Shown here: positions 1-13,901 of the stretch, piece by piece
Layout of the letters: every line of letters begins with the position of its first letter
Numbering within the stretch: the stretch's first letter is position 1
Assembly (NCBI RefSeq): GCF_051014685.1
Contig: NW_027478400.1
Location: forward strand, 372,001 to 436,000
From: Ptiloglossa arizonensis
Lineage: Eukaryota; Arthropoda; Insecta; Hymenoptera; Colletidae
DNA: 64,000 nucleotides
Reading direction: 5' to 3'
Notes under the pieces: model-generated
What the model saw: the letters and a program-made list of their open reading frames with translations, nothing else
Database searches by the model: none
Told to the model about the DNA's origin: nothing
Position numbers and translations under genes: made by a program

Positions 1-1278
1 CCATTGTAATCGGGCGAGTTTCTGCTTTCAGATGCAACTGGAATTTCTCGAGTTCGTCAATCCGTTCGCGAGATATGGGAGTTTGAAGTTAAGGAATGGT
101 TGAGAAATCATCAAAATTTTCGCAAGTCTGATACTCCTAACCAATAACTTCTATGGCCTAGGGCAAAAATACAAATACCATTGTAATCGCGCGAGATTAT
201 GCTTTCAGATGCAACTGGAATTTCTCGAGTTGGTAATCCGTTCGCGAGATATGGGAGTTTGAAGGCAAGGAATGGTTGGGAAGCCATCAAAATTTTCGCA
301 AGTCTGATACTCGAAACCAATAACTGGAATGGCCTAGGGGAAAAGTACACATACCGCTGTAATCGGGCGAGTTTCTGCTTTCAGAAGCAACTGGAATTTC
401 TCTTGTTCGTCAATCAGTTCGCGAGATATGGGAGTTCGAAGTTAAGGAATGGTTGAGAAACCACCAAAATTTTCGCAAGTCTGATACTCGAAACCAATAA
501 CTGCTATGGCCTAGGGCAAAAATACTCATACCGTTGTAATCGGGCGAGTTTCTGCTTTCAGATGCAGCAGGAATTTCTCGAGTTCGTCAATCCGTTCGCG
601 AGATATGGGAGTTTGAAATTAAGGAATGGTTGAGAGACCATCAAAATTTTCGTTTGTCTGATACTCGAAACCAATAACTGGAATGGCCTAGGGAAAAAGT
701 ACACACCCTATTGTAATCGGGCGAGTCTCTACTTTCAGATGCAACACGAATTTCTCGAGTTCGTCAATCCTTTCGCGAGATATGGGAGTTTGAAGTTAAG
801 GAATGGTTTAGATACCATCAAAATTTTCGCAAGTCTTATACTTGAAACCAATAACTGCTATGGCCTAGGGCAAAAATACACATACCATTGTAATCGGGCG
901 AGATTATGCTTTTAGATGCAACTGGAATTTCTCGAGTTGGTAATCCGTTCGCAAGATATGGGAGTTTGAAGTTAAGGAATGGTTGAGAAATCATCAAAAT
1001 TTTTGCAAGTCTGATACTCGAAACCAATAACTACTATTGCCTAGGGCAAAAACAGATATACCGTTGTAATCGGGCGAGTTGCTGCTTTCAGTTGCAGCAG
1101 AAATTTCTCGAGTTTGTCAATCCGTTCACGAGATATGGGAGTTTGAAGTTAAGGAATGGTTGATAAACCATCAAAATTTTCGCTGGTCTGATACTCGAAA
1201 CCAATAACTGGAATGGCCTAGGGAAAAAGTACACACCCCATTGTAATCGGGCGAAACTCTACATTCAGATGCAACAGG
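1..1278. repeat. Leftmost monomers, array continues off the edge
   Basis: This stretch holds about seven monomers, the first cut by the window edge. Subtypes mix GGAATGGCC, GCTATGGCC and ACTATTGCC at monomer positions 87-100, and both TTCGTCAA (177-bp) and TTGGTAA (176-bp) endings. They resemble the 4-31 kb monomers more than those after 31 kb. No long duplication partner was found for this segment. Confidence 0.85.
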
Positions 1279-2308
1279 AATTTCTCGAGTTCGTCAATCC
1301 GGTCGCGAGATATGGTAGTTTGAAGTTAAGGAATGGTTGAGAAACTATCAAAATTTTAGTAAGTCTGATACTCGAAACCAATAACTACTAATGCCTAGGG
1401 CAAAAATACACATACCATTGTAATCGGGCGAGTTTCTGCTTTCAGATGCAACTGGAATTTCTCGAGTTGGGCAATCCGTTCGTGAGATATGGGAGTTTGA
1501 AGTTAAGGAATGGTTGAGAAATCATCAAAATTTTTGCAAGTCTGATACTCGAAACCAATAACTACTATTGCCTAGGGCCAAAATACACATACCGTTGTAA
1601 TCGGGCGAGCTTCTACCTTCAGATGCAACAGGAATTTCTCGAGTACGTCAATCCGTTCGCGAGATAAGGGAGTTTGAAGTTAAGGAATGGTTGAGAAACC
1701 ATCAAAATTTTCGCAAGTCTGATACTCCTAACCAATAACTTCTATGGCCTAGGGCAAAAATACAAATACCATTGTAATCGCGCGAGACTATGCTTTCAGA
1801 TGCAACTGGAATTTCTCGAGTTGGTAATCCGTTCGCGAGATATGGGAGTTTGTAGTTAAGGAATGGTTGAGAAATCATCAAAATTTTCGCAAGACTGATA
1901 CTCGAAACCAATAACTACTATTGCCTAGGGCAAAAGTACACAATCTGTTGTAAACGGGCGAGATTATGCTTTCAGATGTAACTGGAATTTCTCGAGTTGG
2001 TAATCCGTTCGCGAGATATGGGAGTTTGAAGTTAAGGAATAGTTAAGAAACCATCAAAATTTTCGCAAGTCTGATACCCGAAACCAATAACTACAATTGC
2101 CTAGGGCAAAAACACACATACCATTGTAATCGGGCGAGTTTCTGCTTTCAGATGCAACTGGAATTTCTCGAGTTCGTCAATCCGTTCGCGAGATATGGGA
2201 GTTTGAAGTTAAGGAATGGTTGAGAAATCATCAAAATTTTCGCAAGTCTGATACTCCTAACCAATAACTTCTACGGCCTAGGGCAAAAATACAAATACCA
2301 TTGTAATC
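1279..2308. repeat. Segmental duplication, offset 1,237 bp (7 monomers), copy 1
   Basis: This segment matches 2516-3545 base for base apart from a few substitutions. It shares diagnostic variants such as CCGGTCGCGAG, TTTTAGTAAG, TTGGGCAATCC and GTTCGTGAG, and an ACTCCTAACC monomer. The match stops when one copy switches to a different monomer subtype. Confidence 0.75.
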
Positions 2309-2515
2309 GGGCGAGTTTCTGCTTTCAGATGCAACTGGAATTTCTCGAGTTGGGCAATCCGTTCGTGAGATATGGGAGTTTGAAGTTAAGGAATGGTTGA
2401 GAAACTATCAAAATTTTAGTAAGTCTGATACCCGAAACCAATAACTACAATTGCCTAGGGCAAAAACACACATACCATTGTAATCGGGCGAGTTTCTGCT
2501 TTCAGATGCAACTGG

Positions 2516-3545
2516 AATTTCTCGAGTTCGTCAATCCGGTCGCGAGATATGGTAGTTTGAAGTTAAGGAATGGTTGAGAAACTATCAAAATTTTAGTAAG
2601 TCTGATACTCGAAACCAATAACTACTAATGCCTAGGGCAAAAATACACATACCATTGTAATCGGGCGAGTTTCTGCTTTCAGATGCAACTGGAATTTCTC
2701 GAGTTGGGCAATCCGTTCGTGAGATATGGGAGTTTGAAGTTAAGGAATGGTTGAGAAATCATCAAAATTTTTGCAAGTCTGATACTCGAAACCAATAACT
2801 ACTATTGCCTAGGGCCAAAATACACATACCGTTGTAATCGGGCGAGCTTCTACCTTCAGATGCAACAGGAATTTCTCGAGTACGTCAATCCGTTCGCGAG
2901 ATAAGGGAGTTTGAAGTTAAGGAATGGTTGAGAAACCATCAAAATTTTCGCAAGTCTGATACTCCTAACCAATAACTTCTATGGCCTAGGGCAAAAATAC
3001 AAATACCATTGTAATCGCGCGAGACTATGCTTTCAGATGCAACTGGAATTTCTCGAGTTGGTAATCCGTTCGCGAGATATGGGAGTTTGTAGTTAAGGAA
3101 TGGTTGAGAAATCATCAAAATTTTCGCAAGACTGATACTCGAAACCAATAACTACTATTGCCTAGGGCAAAAGTACACAATCTGTTGTAAACGGGCGAGA
3201 TTATGCTTTCAGATGCAACTGGAATTTCTCGAGTTGGTAATCCGTTCGCGAGATATGGGAGTTTGAAGTTAAGGAATAGTTAAGAAACCATCAAAATTTT
3301 CGCAAGTCTGATACCCGAAACCAATAACTACAATTGCCTAGGGCAAAAACACACATACCATTGTAATCGGGCGAGTTTCTGCTTTCAGATGCAACTGGAA
3401 TTTCTCGAGTTCGTCAATCCGTTCGCGAGATATGGGAGTTTGAAGTTAAGGAATGGTTGAGAAATCATCAAAATTTTCGCAAGTCTGATACTCCTAACCA
3501 ATAACTTCTATGGCCTAGGGCAAAAATACAAATACCATTGTAATC
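2516..3545. repeat. Segmental duplication, offset 1,237 bp (7 monomers), copy 2
   Basis: Partner of 1279-2308. One noticed difference is ACGGCC in copy 1 (near 2274) against ATGGCC here. After about 3545 this copy continues into a GCGCGAGATTATG monomer whereas copy 1 does not, so the exchange joined different monomers. Confidence 0.75.
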
Positions 3546-3992
3546 GCGCGAGATTATGCTTTCAGATGCAACTGGAATTTCTCGAGTTGGTAATCCGTTC
3601 GCGAGATATGGGAGTTTGTAGTTAAGGAATGGTTGAGAAATCATCAAAATTTTCGCAAGACTGATACTCGAAACCAATAACTACTATTGCCTAGGGCAAA
3701 AGTACACAATCTGTTGTAAACGGGCGAGATTATGCTTTCAGATGCAACTGGAATTTCTCGAGTTGGTAATCCGTTCGCGAGATATGGGAGTTTGAAGTTA
3801 AGGAATAGTTAAGAAACCATCAAAATTTTCGCAAGTCTGATACCCGAAACCAATAACTACAATTGCCTAGGGCAAAAACACACATACCATTGTAATCGGG
3901 CGAGTTTCTGCTTTCAGATGCAACTGGAATTTCTCGAGTTCGTCAATCCGTTCGCGAGATATGGGAGTTTGAAGTTAAGGAATGGTTGAGAA
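2935..3992. repeat. Tandem 3-monomer duplication (529 bp x 2)
   Basis: The interval 2935-3463 is followed directly by a near-identical 3464-3992. Both hold the same order: a CTCCTAACC / GCGCGAG monomer (TTGGTAA type), a GTACACAATCTGTTGTAAACG monomer and an ACCCGAAACC / ACAATTGCC monomer. Two of the three monomers are the 176-bp type, giving 529 bp. The rare AATCTGTTGTAAACG variant also appears near 1941, 6000 and 11299. Confidence 0.8.
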
Positions 3993-4183
3993 ATCATCAA
4001 AATTTTGGCAAGTCTGATACTCGAAACCAATAACTACTACTGCCTAGGGCCAAAATACACATACCGTTGTAATCGGGCGAGCTTCTACCTTCAGATGCAG
4101 GAATTTCTCGAGTACGTCAATCCGTTCGCGAGATATGGGAGTTTGAAGTTAAGGAATGGTTGAGAAACCATCAAAATTTTCGC
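3993..4183. repeat. Single linking monomer
   Basis: About one monomer separates the 3-monomer duplication from the 32-monomer block. It is odd in lacking three bases: GATGCAGGAATTT near 4095-4107 instead of GATGCAACAGGAATTT. It has no other special content. Confidence 0.6.
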
Positions 4184-7100
4184 AAGTCTGATACTCGTAA
4201 CCAATAACTGCTATGGCCTAGGGCAAGAATACAAATATCTTTGTAATCGGGCGAGATTATGCTTTCAGATGCAACTGGAATTTCTCGAGTTGGTAATCCG
4301 TTCGCGAGATATGGGAGTTTGTAGTTAAGGAATGTTTGAGAAACTATCAAAATTTTTGCAAGTCTGATACTCGAAACCAATAACTACTATTGCCTAGGGC
4401 CAAAATACACATACCGTTGTAATCGGGCGAGCTTCTGCCTTCAGATGCAACAGGAATTTCTCGAGTACGTCAATCCGTTCGCGAGATATGGGAGTTTGAA
4501 GTTAAGTAATGGTTGAGAAACCATCAAAATTTTCGCTTGTCTGATACTCGAAACCAATAACTGGAATGGCCTAGGGAAAAATACACGTACCGTTGTAATC
4601 GGGCGAGTTTCTGCTTTCAGATGCAATAGGAAATTCTCGAGTTCGTCAATCCGTTCGTGAGATATGGGAGTTTGAAGTTAAGGAATGGTTGAGAAATCAT
4701 CAAAATTTTCGCAAGTCTGATACTCGAAACCAATAACTACTATTGCCTAGGGCCAAAATACACATACCGTTGTAATCGGGCGAGCTTCTGCCTTCAGATG
4801 CAACAGGAATTTCTCGAGTACGTCAATCCGTTCGCGAGATATGGGAGTTTGAAGTCAAGGAATGGTTGAGAACCTATCAAAATTTTCGCAAGTCTGATAC
4901 TCGTAACCAATAACTGCTATGGCCTAGGGCAAAAATACAAATACCATTGTAATCGGTCTTGATTATGCTTTCAGATGCAACTGGAATTTCTCGAGTTGGT
5001 AATCCGTTCGCGAGATATGGGAGTTTGTAGTTAAGGAATGTTTGAGAAATCATCAAAATTTTCGCAAGTCTGATACTCGAAACCAATAACTACTATTGAC
5101 TAGGGCAAAAGTACACATACCATTGTAATCGGGCGAGTTTCTGCTTTCAGATGCAACTGGAATTTCTCGAGTTGGTAATCCGTTCGCGAGATATGGGAGT
5201 TTGAAGTTAAGGAATGGTTGAGAAATCATCAAAATTTTCGCACGTCTGATACTCGAAACCAATAACTACTATTGCCTAGGGCAAAAATACTCATACCGTT
5301 GTTATCGGGCGAGTTTCTGCTTTCGGATGCAGCAGGAATTTCTCGAGTTCGTCAATCCGTTCGCGAGATATGGGAGTTTGAAGTTAAGTAATGGTTGAGA
5401 AACCATCAAAATTTTCGCTTGTCTGATACTCGAAACCAATAACTGGAATGGCCTAGGGAAAAATACACGTACCGTTGTAATCGGGCGAGTTTCTGCTTTC
5501 AGATGCAATAGGAAATTCTCGAGTTCGTCAATCCGTTCGCGAGATATGGAAGTTTGAAGTTAAGGAATGATTGAGAAATCATCAAAATTTTTGCAAGTCT
5601 GATCCTCGAAACCAATAACTACTATTGCCTAGGGCCAAAATACACATACCGTTGTAATCGGGCGAGCTTCTACCTTCAGATGCAACATGAATTTCTCGAG
5701 TACGTCAATCCGTTCGCGAGATAAGGGAGTTTGAAGTTAAGGAATGGTTGAGAAACCATCAAAATTTTCGCAAGTCTGATACTCCTAACCAATAACTTCT
5801 ATGGCCTAGGGCAAAAATACAAATACCATTGTAATCGCGCGAGATTATGCTTTCAGATGCAACTGGAATTTCTCGAGTTGGTAATCCGTTCGCGAGATAT
5901 GGGAGTTTGTAGTTAAGGAATGGTTGAGAAATCATCAAAATTTTCGCAAGACTGATACTCGAAACCAATAACTACTATTGCCTAGGGCAAAAGTACACAA
6001 TCTGTTGTAAACGGGCGAGATTATGCTTTCAGATGCAACTGTAATTTCTCGAGTTGGTAATCCGTTCGCGAGATATGGGAGTTTGAAGTTAAGGAATGGT
6101 TAAGAAACCATCAAAATTTTCGCAAGTCTGATACCCGAAACCAATAACTACAATTGCCTAGGGCAAAAACACACATACCATTGTAATCGGGCGAGTTTCT
6201 GCTTTCAGATGCAACTGGAATTTCTCGAGTTCGTCAATCCGTTCGCGAGATATGGGAGTTTGAAGTTAAGGAATGGTTGAGAAACCATCAAAATTTTCGC
6301 AAGTCTGATACTCGTAACCAATAACTGCTATGGCCTAGGGCAAAAATACAAATATCTTTGTAATCGGGCGAGATTATGCTTTCAGATGCAACTGGAATTT
6401 CTCGAGTTGGTAATCCGTTCGCGAGATATGGGAGTTTGTAGTTAAGGAATGTTTGAGAAACTATCAAAATTTTTGCAAGTCTGATACTCGAAACCAATAA
6501 CTACTATTGCCTAGGGCCAAAATACACATACCGTTGTAATCGGGCGAGCTTCTGCCTTCAGATGCAACAGGAATTTCTCGAGTACGTCAATCCGTTCGCG
6601 AGATATGGGAGTTTGAAGTCAAGGAATGGTTGAGAACCTATCAAAATTTTCGCAAGTCTGATACTCGTAACCAATAACTGCTATGGCCTAGGGCAAAAAT
6701 ACAAATACCATTGTAATCGGGCGAGATTATGCTTTCAGATGCAACTGGAATTTCTCGAGTTCGTCAATCCGTTCGCGAGATATGGGAGTTTGAAGTTAAG
6801 TAATGGTTGAGAAACCATCAAAATTTTCGCTTGTCTAATACTCGAAACCAATAACTGGAATGGCCTAGGGAAAAAGTACACACCCCATTGTAATCGGGCG
6901 AGTCTCTACTTTCAGATGCAGCAGGAATTTCTCGATTTCGTCAATCCGTTCGCGAGATATGGGAGTTTGAAGTTAAGGAATGGTTGAGATACCATCAAAA
7001 TTTTCGCAAGTCTGATACTTGAAACCAATAACTGCTATGGCCTAGGGCAAAAATACACATACCATTGTAATCGGGCGAGATTATGCTTTCAGATGCAACA

Positions 7101-9836
7101 GGAATTTATCGAGTTCGTCGATCCGTTCGCGAGATATGGGAGTTTGAAGTTAAGGAATGGTTGAGATACCATCAAAATTTTCGCAAGTCTGATACTCGAA
7201 ACCAATAACTACTATTGCCTAGGGCAAAAATACTCATACCGTTGTAATCGGGCGAGCTTCTGCTTTCGGATGCAGCAGGAATTTCTCGAGTTCGTCAATC
7301 CGTTCGCGAGATATGGGAGTTTGAAGTCAAGGAATGGTTGAGAAACCATCAAAATTTTCGCTTGTCTGATACTCGAAACCAATAACTGGAATGGCCTAGG
7401 GAAAAAGTACACACCCCATTGTAATCGGGAGAGTCTCTACTTTCAGATGCAGCAGGAATTTCTCGAGTTCGTCAATCCGTTCGCGAGATATGGGAGTTTG
7501 AAGTTAAGGAATGGTTAAGAAACCATCAAAATTTTCGCAAGTCTGATACCCGAAACCAATAACTACAATTGCCTAGGGCAAAAACACACATACCATTGTA
7601 ATCGGGCGAGTTTCTGCTTTCAGATGCAACTGGAATTTCTCGAGTTCGTCAATCCGTTCGCGAGATATGGGAGTTTGAAGTTAAGGAATGGTTGAGAAAC
7701 CATCAAAATTTTCGCAAGTCTGATACTCGTAACCAATAACTGCTATGGCCTAGGGCAAAAATACAAATATCTTTGTAATCGGGCGAGATTATGCTTTCAG
7801 ATGCAACTGGAATTTCTCGAGTTGGTAATCCGTTCGCGAGATATGGGAGTTTGTAGTTAAGGAATATTTGAGAAACTATCAAAATTTTTGCAAGTCTGAT
7901 ACTCGAAACCAATAACTACTATTGCCTAGGGCCAAAATACACATACCGTTGTAATCGGGCGAGCTTCTGCCTTCAGATGCAACAGGAATTTCTCGAGTAC
8001 GTCAATCCGTTCGCGAGATATGGGAGTTTGAAGTCAAGGAATGGTTGAGAACCTATCAAAATTTTCGCAAGTCTGATACTCGTAACCAATAACTGCTATG
8101 GCCTAGGGCAAAAATACTCATACCGTTGTAATCGGGCGAGCTTCTGCTTTCGGATGCAGCAGGAATTTCTCGAGTTCGTCAATCCGTTCGCGAGATATGG
8201 GAGTTTGAAGTCAAGGAATGGTTGAGAAACCATCAAAATTTTCGCTTGTCTGATACTCGAAACCAATAACTGGAATGGCCTAGGGAAAAAGTACACACCC
8301 CATTGTAATCGGGCGAGTCTCTACTTTCAGATGCAGCAGGAATTTCTCGATTTCGTCAATCCGTTCGCGAGATATGGGAGTTTGAAGTTAAGGAATGGTT
8401 GAGATACCATCAAAATTTTCGCAAGTCTGATACTTGAAACCAATAACTGCTATGGCCTAGGGCAAAAATACACATACCATTGTAATCGGGCGAGATTATG
8501 CTTTCAGATGCAACAGGAATTTATCGAGTTCGTCGATCCGTTCGCGAGATATGGGAGTTTGAAGTTAAGGAATGGTTGAGATACCATCAAAATTTTCGCT
8601 TGTCTGATACTCGAAACCAATAACTGGAATGGCCTAGGGAAAAAGTACACACCCCATTGTAATCGGGAGAGTCTCCACTTTCAGATGCAGCAGGAATTTC
8701 TCGAGTTCGTCAATCCGTTCGCGAGATATGGGAGTTTGAAGTTAAGGAATGGTTGAGATACCATCAAAATTTTCGCAAGTCTGATACTTGAAACCAATAA
8801 CTGCTATGGCCTAGGGCAAAAATACACATACCATTGTAATCGGGCGAGATTATGCTTTTAGTTGCAACTGGAATTTCTCGAGTTGGTAATCCGTTCGCGA
8901 GATATGGGAGTTTGAAGTTAAGGAATGGTTGAGAAATCATCAAAATTTTCGCAAGTCAGATACTCGAAACCAATAACTACTATTGCCTAGGGCAAAAATA
9001 CTCATACCGTTGTAATCGGGCGAGTTTCTGCTTTCGGATGCAGCAGGAATTTCTCGAGTTCGTCAATCCGTTCGCGAGATATGGGAGTTTGAAGTTAAGG
9101 AATGGTTGAGAGACCATCAAAATTTTCGCTTGTCTGATACTCGAAACCAATAACTGGAATGGCCTAGGGAAAAAGTACACACCCCATTGTAATCGGGCGA
9201 GTCTCTACTTTCAGATGCAGCAGGAATTTCTCGATTTCGTCAATCCGTTCGCGAGATATGGGAGTTTGAAGTTAAGGAATGGTTGAGATACCATCAAAAT
9301 TTTCGCAAGTCTGATACTTGAAACCAATAACTGCTATGGCCTAGGGCAAAAATAGACATACCATTGTAATCGGGCGAGATTATGCTTTTACATGCAACTG
9401 GAATTTCTCGAGTTGGTAATCCGTTCGCGAGATATGGTAGTTTGAAGTTAAGGAATGGTTGAGAAATCATCAAAATTTTCGCAAGTCTGATACTCGAAAC
9501 CAATAACTACTATTGCCTAGGCCAAAAATACTCATACCGTTGTAATCGGGCGAGTTTCTGCTTTCAGATGCAGCAGAAATTTCTCGAGTTTGTCAATCCG
9601 TTCACGAGATATGGTAGTTTGAAGTTAAGGAATGGTTGAGAAATCATCAAAATTTTCGCAAGTCTGATACTCGAAACCAATAACTACTATTGCCTAGGCC
9701 AAAAATACTCATACCGTTGTAATCGGGCGAGTTTCTGCTTTCAGATGCAGCAGAAATTTCTCGAGTTTGTCAATCCGTTCACGAGATATGGGAGTTTGAA
9801 GTTAAGGAATGGTTGAGAAACCATCAAAATTTTCGC
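4184..9836. repeat. 32-monomer block, copy 1 (5,653 bp)
   Basis: This block aligns with 9837-13899. The alignment offset starts at 5,653 bp, becomes 5,300 near 4.5-4.85 kb, 4,770 near 6.27-6.8 kb, 4,947 just after, and 4,063 near 8.4-9.3 kb. These steps are losses or gains of 2, 3, 1 and 5 whole monomers. Between steps the two copies are nearly identical. Inside this copy there are also local 884-bp (5-monomer) similarities, for example 7222-7420 against about 8106-8304. The 176-bp (TTGGTAA) and 177-bp (TTCGTCAA or TACGTCAA) monomers alternate in places, giving a 353-bp dimer. Confidence 0.85.
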
Positions 9837-12800
9837 AAGTCTGATACTCGTAACCAATAACTGCTATGGCCTAGGGCAAGAATACAAATATCTTTGTAAT
9901 CGGGCGAGATTATGCTTTCAGATGCAACTGGAATTTCTCGAGTTGGTAATCCGTTCGCGAGATATGGGAGTTTGTAGTTAAGGAATGTTTGAGAAACTAT
10001 CAAAATTTTTGCAAGTCTGATACTCGAAACCAATAACTACTATTGCCTAGGGCCAAAATACACATACCGTTGTAATCGGGCGAGCTTCTGCCTTCAGATG
10101 CAACAGGAATTTCTCGAGTACGTCAATCCGTTCGCGAGATATGGGAGTTTGAAGTCAAGGAATGGTTGAGAACCTATCAAAATTTTCGCAAGTCTGATAC
10201 TCGTAACCAATAACTGCTATGGCCTAGGGCAAAAATACAAATACCATTGTAATCGGTCTTGATTATGCTTTCAGATGCAACTGGAATTTCTCGAGTTGGT
10301 AATCCGTTCGCGAGATATGGGAGTTTGTAGTTAAGGAATGTTTGAGAAATCATCAAAATTTTCGCAAGTCTGATACTCGAAACCAATAACTACTATTGAC
10401 TAGGGCAAAAGTACACATACCATTGTAATCGGGCGAGTTTCTGCTTTCAGATGCAACTGGAATTTCTCGAGTTGGTAATCCGTTCGCGAGATATGGGAGT
10501 TTGAAGTTAAGGAATGGTTGAGAAATCATCAAAATTTTCGCACGTCTGATACTCGAAACCAATAACTACTATTGCCTAGGGCAAAAATACTCATACCGTT
10601 GTTATCGGGCGAGTTTCTGCTTTCGGATGCAGCAGGAATTTCTCGAGTTCGTCAATCCGTTCGCGAGATATGGGAGTTTGAAGTTAAGTAATGGTTGAGA
10701 AACCATCAAAATTTTCGCTTGTCTGATACTCGAAACCAATAACTGGAATGGCCTAGGGAAAAATACACGTACCGTTGTAATCGGGCGAGTTTCTGCTTTC
10801 AGATGCAATAGGAAATTCTCGAGTTCGTCAATCCGTTCGCGAGATATGGAAGTTTGAAGTTAAGGAATGATTGAGAAATCATCAAAATTTTTGCAAGTCT
10901 GATACTCGAAACCAATAACTACTATTGCCTAGGGCCAAAATACACATACCGTTGTAATCGGGCGAGCTTCTACCTTCAGATGCAACATGAATTTCTCGAG
11001 TACGTCAATCCGTTCGCGAGATAAGGGAGTTTGAAGTTAAGGAATGGTTGAGAAACCATCAAAATTTTCGCAAGTCTGATACTCCTAACCAATAACTTCT
11101 ATGGCCTAGGGCAAAAATACAAATACCATTGTAATCGCGCGAGATTATGCTTTCAGATGCAACTGGAATTTCTCGAGTTGGTAATCCGTTCGCGAGATAT
11201 GGGAGTTTGTAGTTAAGGAATGGTTGAGAAATCATCAAAATTTTCGCAAGACTGATACTCGAAACCAATAACTACTATTGCCTAGGGCAAAAGTACACAA
11301 TCTGTTGTAAACGGGCGAGATTATGCTTTCAGATGCAACTGTAATTTCTCGAGTTGGTAATCCGTTCGCGAGATATGGGAGTTTGAAGTTAAGGAATGGT
11401 TAAGAAACCATCAAAATTTTCGCAAGTCTGATACCCGAAACCAATAACTACAATTGCCTAGGGCAAAAACACACATACCATTGTAATCGGGCGAGTTTCT
11501 GCTTTCAGATGCAACTGGAATTTCTCGAGTTCGTCAATCCGTTCGCGAGATATGGGAGTTTGAAGTTAAGTAATGGTTGAGAAACCATCAAAATTTTCGC
11601 TTGTCTAATACTCGAAACCAATAACTGGAATGGCCTAGGGAAAAAGTACACACCCCATTGTAATCGGGCGAGTCTCTACTTTCAGATGCAGCAGGAATTT
11701 CTCGATTTCGTCAATCCGTTCGCGAGATATGGGAGTTTGAAGTTAAGTAATGGTTGAGAAACCATCAAAATTTTCGCTTGTCTAATACTCGAAACCAATA
11801 ACTGGAATGGCCTAGGGAAAAAGTACACACCCCATTGTAATCGGGCGAGTCTCTACTTTCAGATGCAGCAGGAATTTCTCGATTTCGTCAATCCGTTCGC
11901 GAGATATGGGAGTTTGAAGTTAAGGAATGGTTGAGATACCATCAAAATTTTCGCAAGTCTGATACTTGAAACCAATAACTGCTATGGCCTAGGGCAAAAA
12001 TACACATACCATTGTAATCGGGCGAGATTATGCTTTCAGATGCAACAGGAATTTATCGAGTTCGTCGATCCGTTCGCGAGATATGGGAGTTTGAAGTTAA
12101 GGAATGGTTGAGATACCATCAAAATTTTCGCAAGTCTGATACTCGAAACCAATAACTACTATTGCCTAGGGCAAAAATACTCATACCGTTGTAATCGGGC
12201 GAGCTTCTGCTTTCGGATGCAGCAGGAATTTCTCGAGTTCGTCAATCCGTTCGCGAGATATGGGAGTTTGAAGTCAAGGAATGGTTGAGAAACCATCAAA
12301 ATTTTCGCTTGTCTGATACTCGAAACCAATAACTGGAATGGCCTAGGGAAAAAGTACACACCCCATTGTAATCGGGAGAGTCTCTACTTTCAGATGCAGC
12401 AGGAATTTCTCGAGTTCGTCAATCCGTTCGCGAGATATGGGAGTTTGAAGTTAAGGAATGGTTAAGAAACCATCAAAATTTTCGCAAGTCTGATACCCGA
12501 AACCAATAACTACAATTGCCTAGGGCAAAAACACACATACCATTGTAATCGGGCGAGTTTCTGCTTTCAGATGCAACTGGAATTTCTCGAGTTCGTCAAT
12601 CCGTTCGCGAGATATGGGAGTTTGAAGTTAAGGAATGGTTGAGAAACCATCAAAATTTTCGCAAGTCTGATACTCGTAACCAATAACTGCTATGGCCTAG
12701 GGCAAAAATACAAATATCTTTGTAATCGGGCGAGATTATGCTTTCAGATGCAACTGGAATTTCTCGAGTTGGTAATCCGTTCGCGAGATATGGGAGTTTG

Positions 12801-13899
12801 TAGTTAAGGAATATTTGAGAAACTATCAAAATTTTTGCAAGTCTGATACTCGAAACCAATAACTACTATTGCCTAGGGCCAAAATACACATACCGTTGTA
12901 ATCGGGCGAGCTTCTGCCTTCAGATGCAACAGGAATTTCTCGAGTACGTCAATCCGTTCGCGAGATATGGGAGTTTGAAGTCAAGGAATGGTTGAGAACC
13001 TATCAAAATTTTCGCAAGTCTGATACTCGTAACCAATAACTGCTATGGCCTAGGGCAAAAATACTCATACCGTTGTAATCGGGCGAGCTTCTGCTTTCGG
13101 ATGCAGCAGGAATTTCTCGAGTTCGTCAATCCGTTCGCGAGATATGGGAGTTTGAAGTCAAGGAATGGTTGAGAAACCATCAAAATTTTCGCTTGTCTGA
13201 TACTCGAAACCAATAACTGGAATGGCCTAGGGAAAAAGTACACACCCCATTGTAATCGGGCGAGTCTCTACTTTCAGATGCAGCAGGAATTTCTCGATTT
13301 CGTCAATCCGTTCGCGAGATATGGGAGTTTGAAGTTAAGGAATGGTTGAGATACCATCAAAATTTTCGCAAGTCTGATACTTGAAACCAATAACTGCTAT
13401 GGCCTAGGGCAAAAATAGACATACCATTGTAATCGGGCGAGATTATGCTTTTACATGCAACTGGAATTTCTCGAGTTGGTAATCCGTTCGCGAGATATGG
13501 TAGTTTGAAGTTAAGGAATGGTTGAGAAATCATCAAAATTTTCGCAAGTCTGATACTCGAAACCAATAACTACTATTGCCTAGGCCAAAAATACTCATAC
13601 CGTTGTAATCGGGCGAGTTTCTGCTTTCAGATGCAGCAGAAATTTCTCGAGTTTGTCAATCCGTTCACGAGATATGGTAGTTTGAAGTTAAGGAATGGTT
13701 GAGAAATCATCAAAATTTTCGCAAGTCTGATACTCGAAACCAATAACTACTATTGCCTAGGCCAAAAATACTCATACCGTTGTAATCGGGCGAGTTTCTG
13801 CTTTCAGATGCAGCAGAAATTTCTCGAGTTTGTCAATCCGTTCACGAGATATGGGAGTTTGAAGTTAAGGAATGGTTGAGAAACCATCAAAATTTTCGC
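9837..13899. repeat. 32-monomer block, copy 2, shortened to 23 monomers (4,063 bp)
   Basis: Second copy of 4184-9836, beginning immediately after it. It lacks nine monomers net. One monomer subtype with the rare TTGTCTAATACTCG variant, single in copy 1 near 6830, is doubled here near 11600 and 11777. The right end, at the TTTTCGC just before 13900, meets HOR A. Every length change is a whole number of monomers, as expected from unequal exchange between aligned monomers. Confidence 0.85.
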
Positions 13900-13901
13900 T
13901 G

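Noticed and set aside
111..350. Recurrent minus-strand reading frames of 61-97 codons (peptides containing KLPYLANGL and SSIRLAKIL) throughout the window
   Set aside because: They are the same stretch of monomer read again and again. Each spans about 1.1-1.6 monomers, ends when the 176/177-bp register brings in a stop, and has no consistent start, upstream signal or domain. They recur because the DNA repeats.
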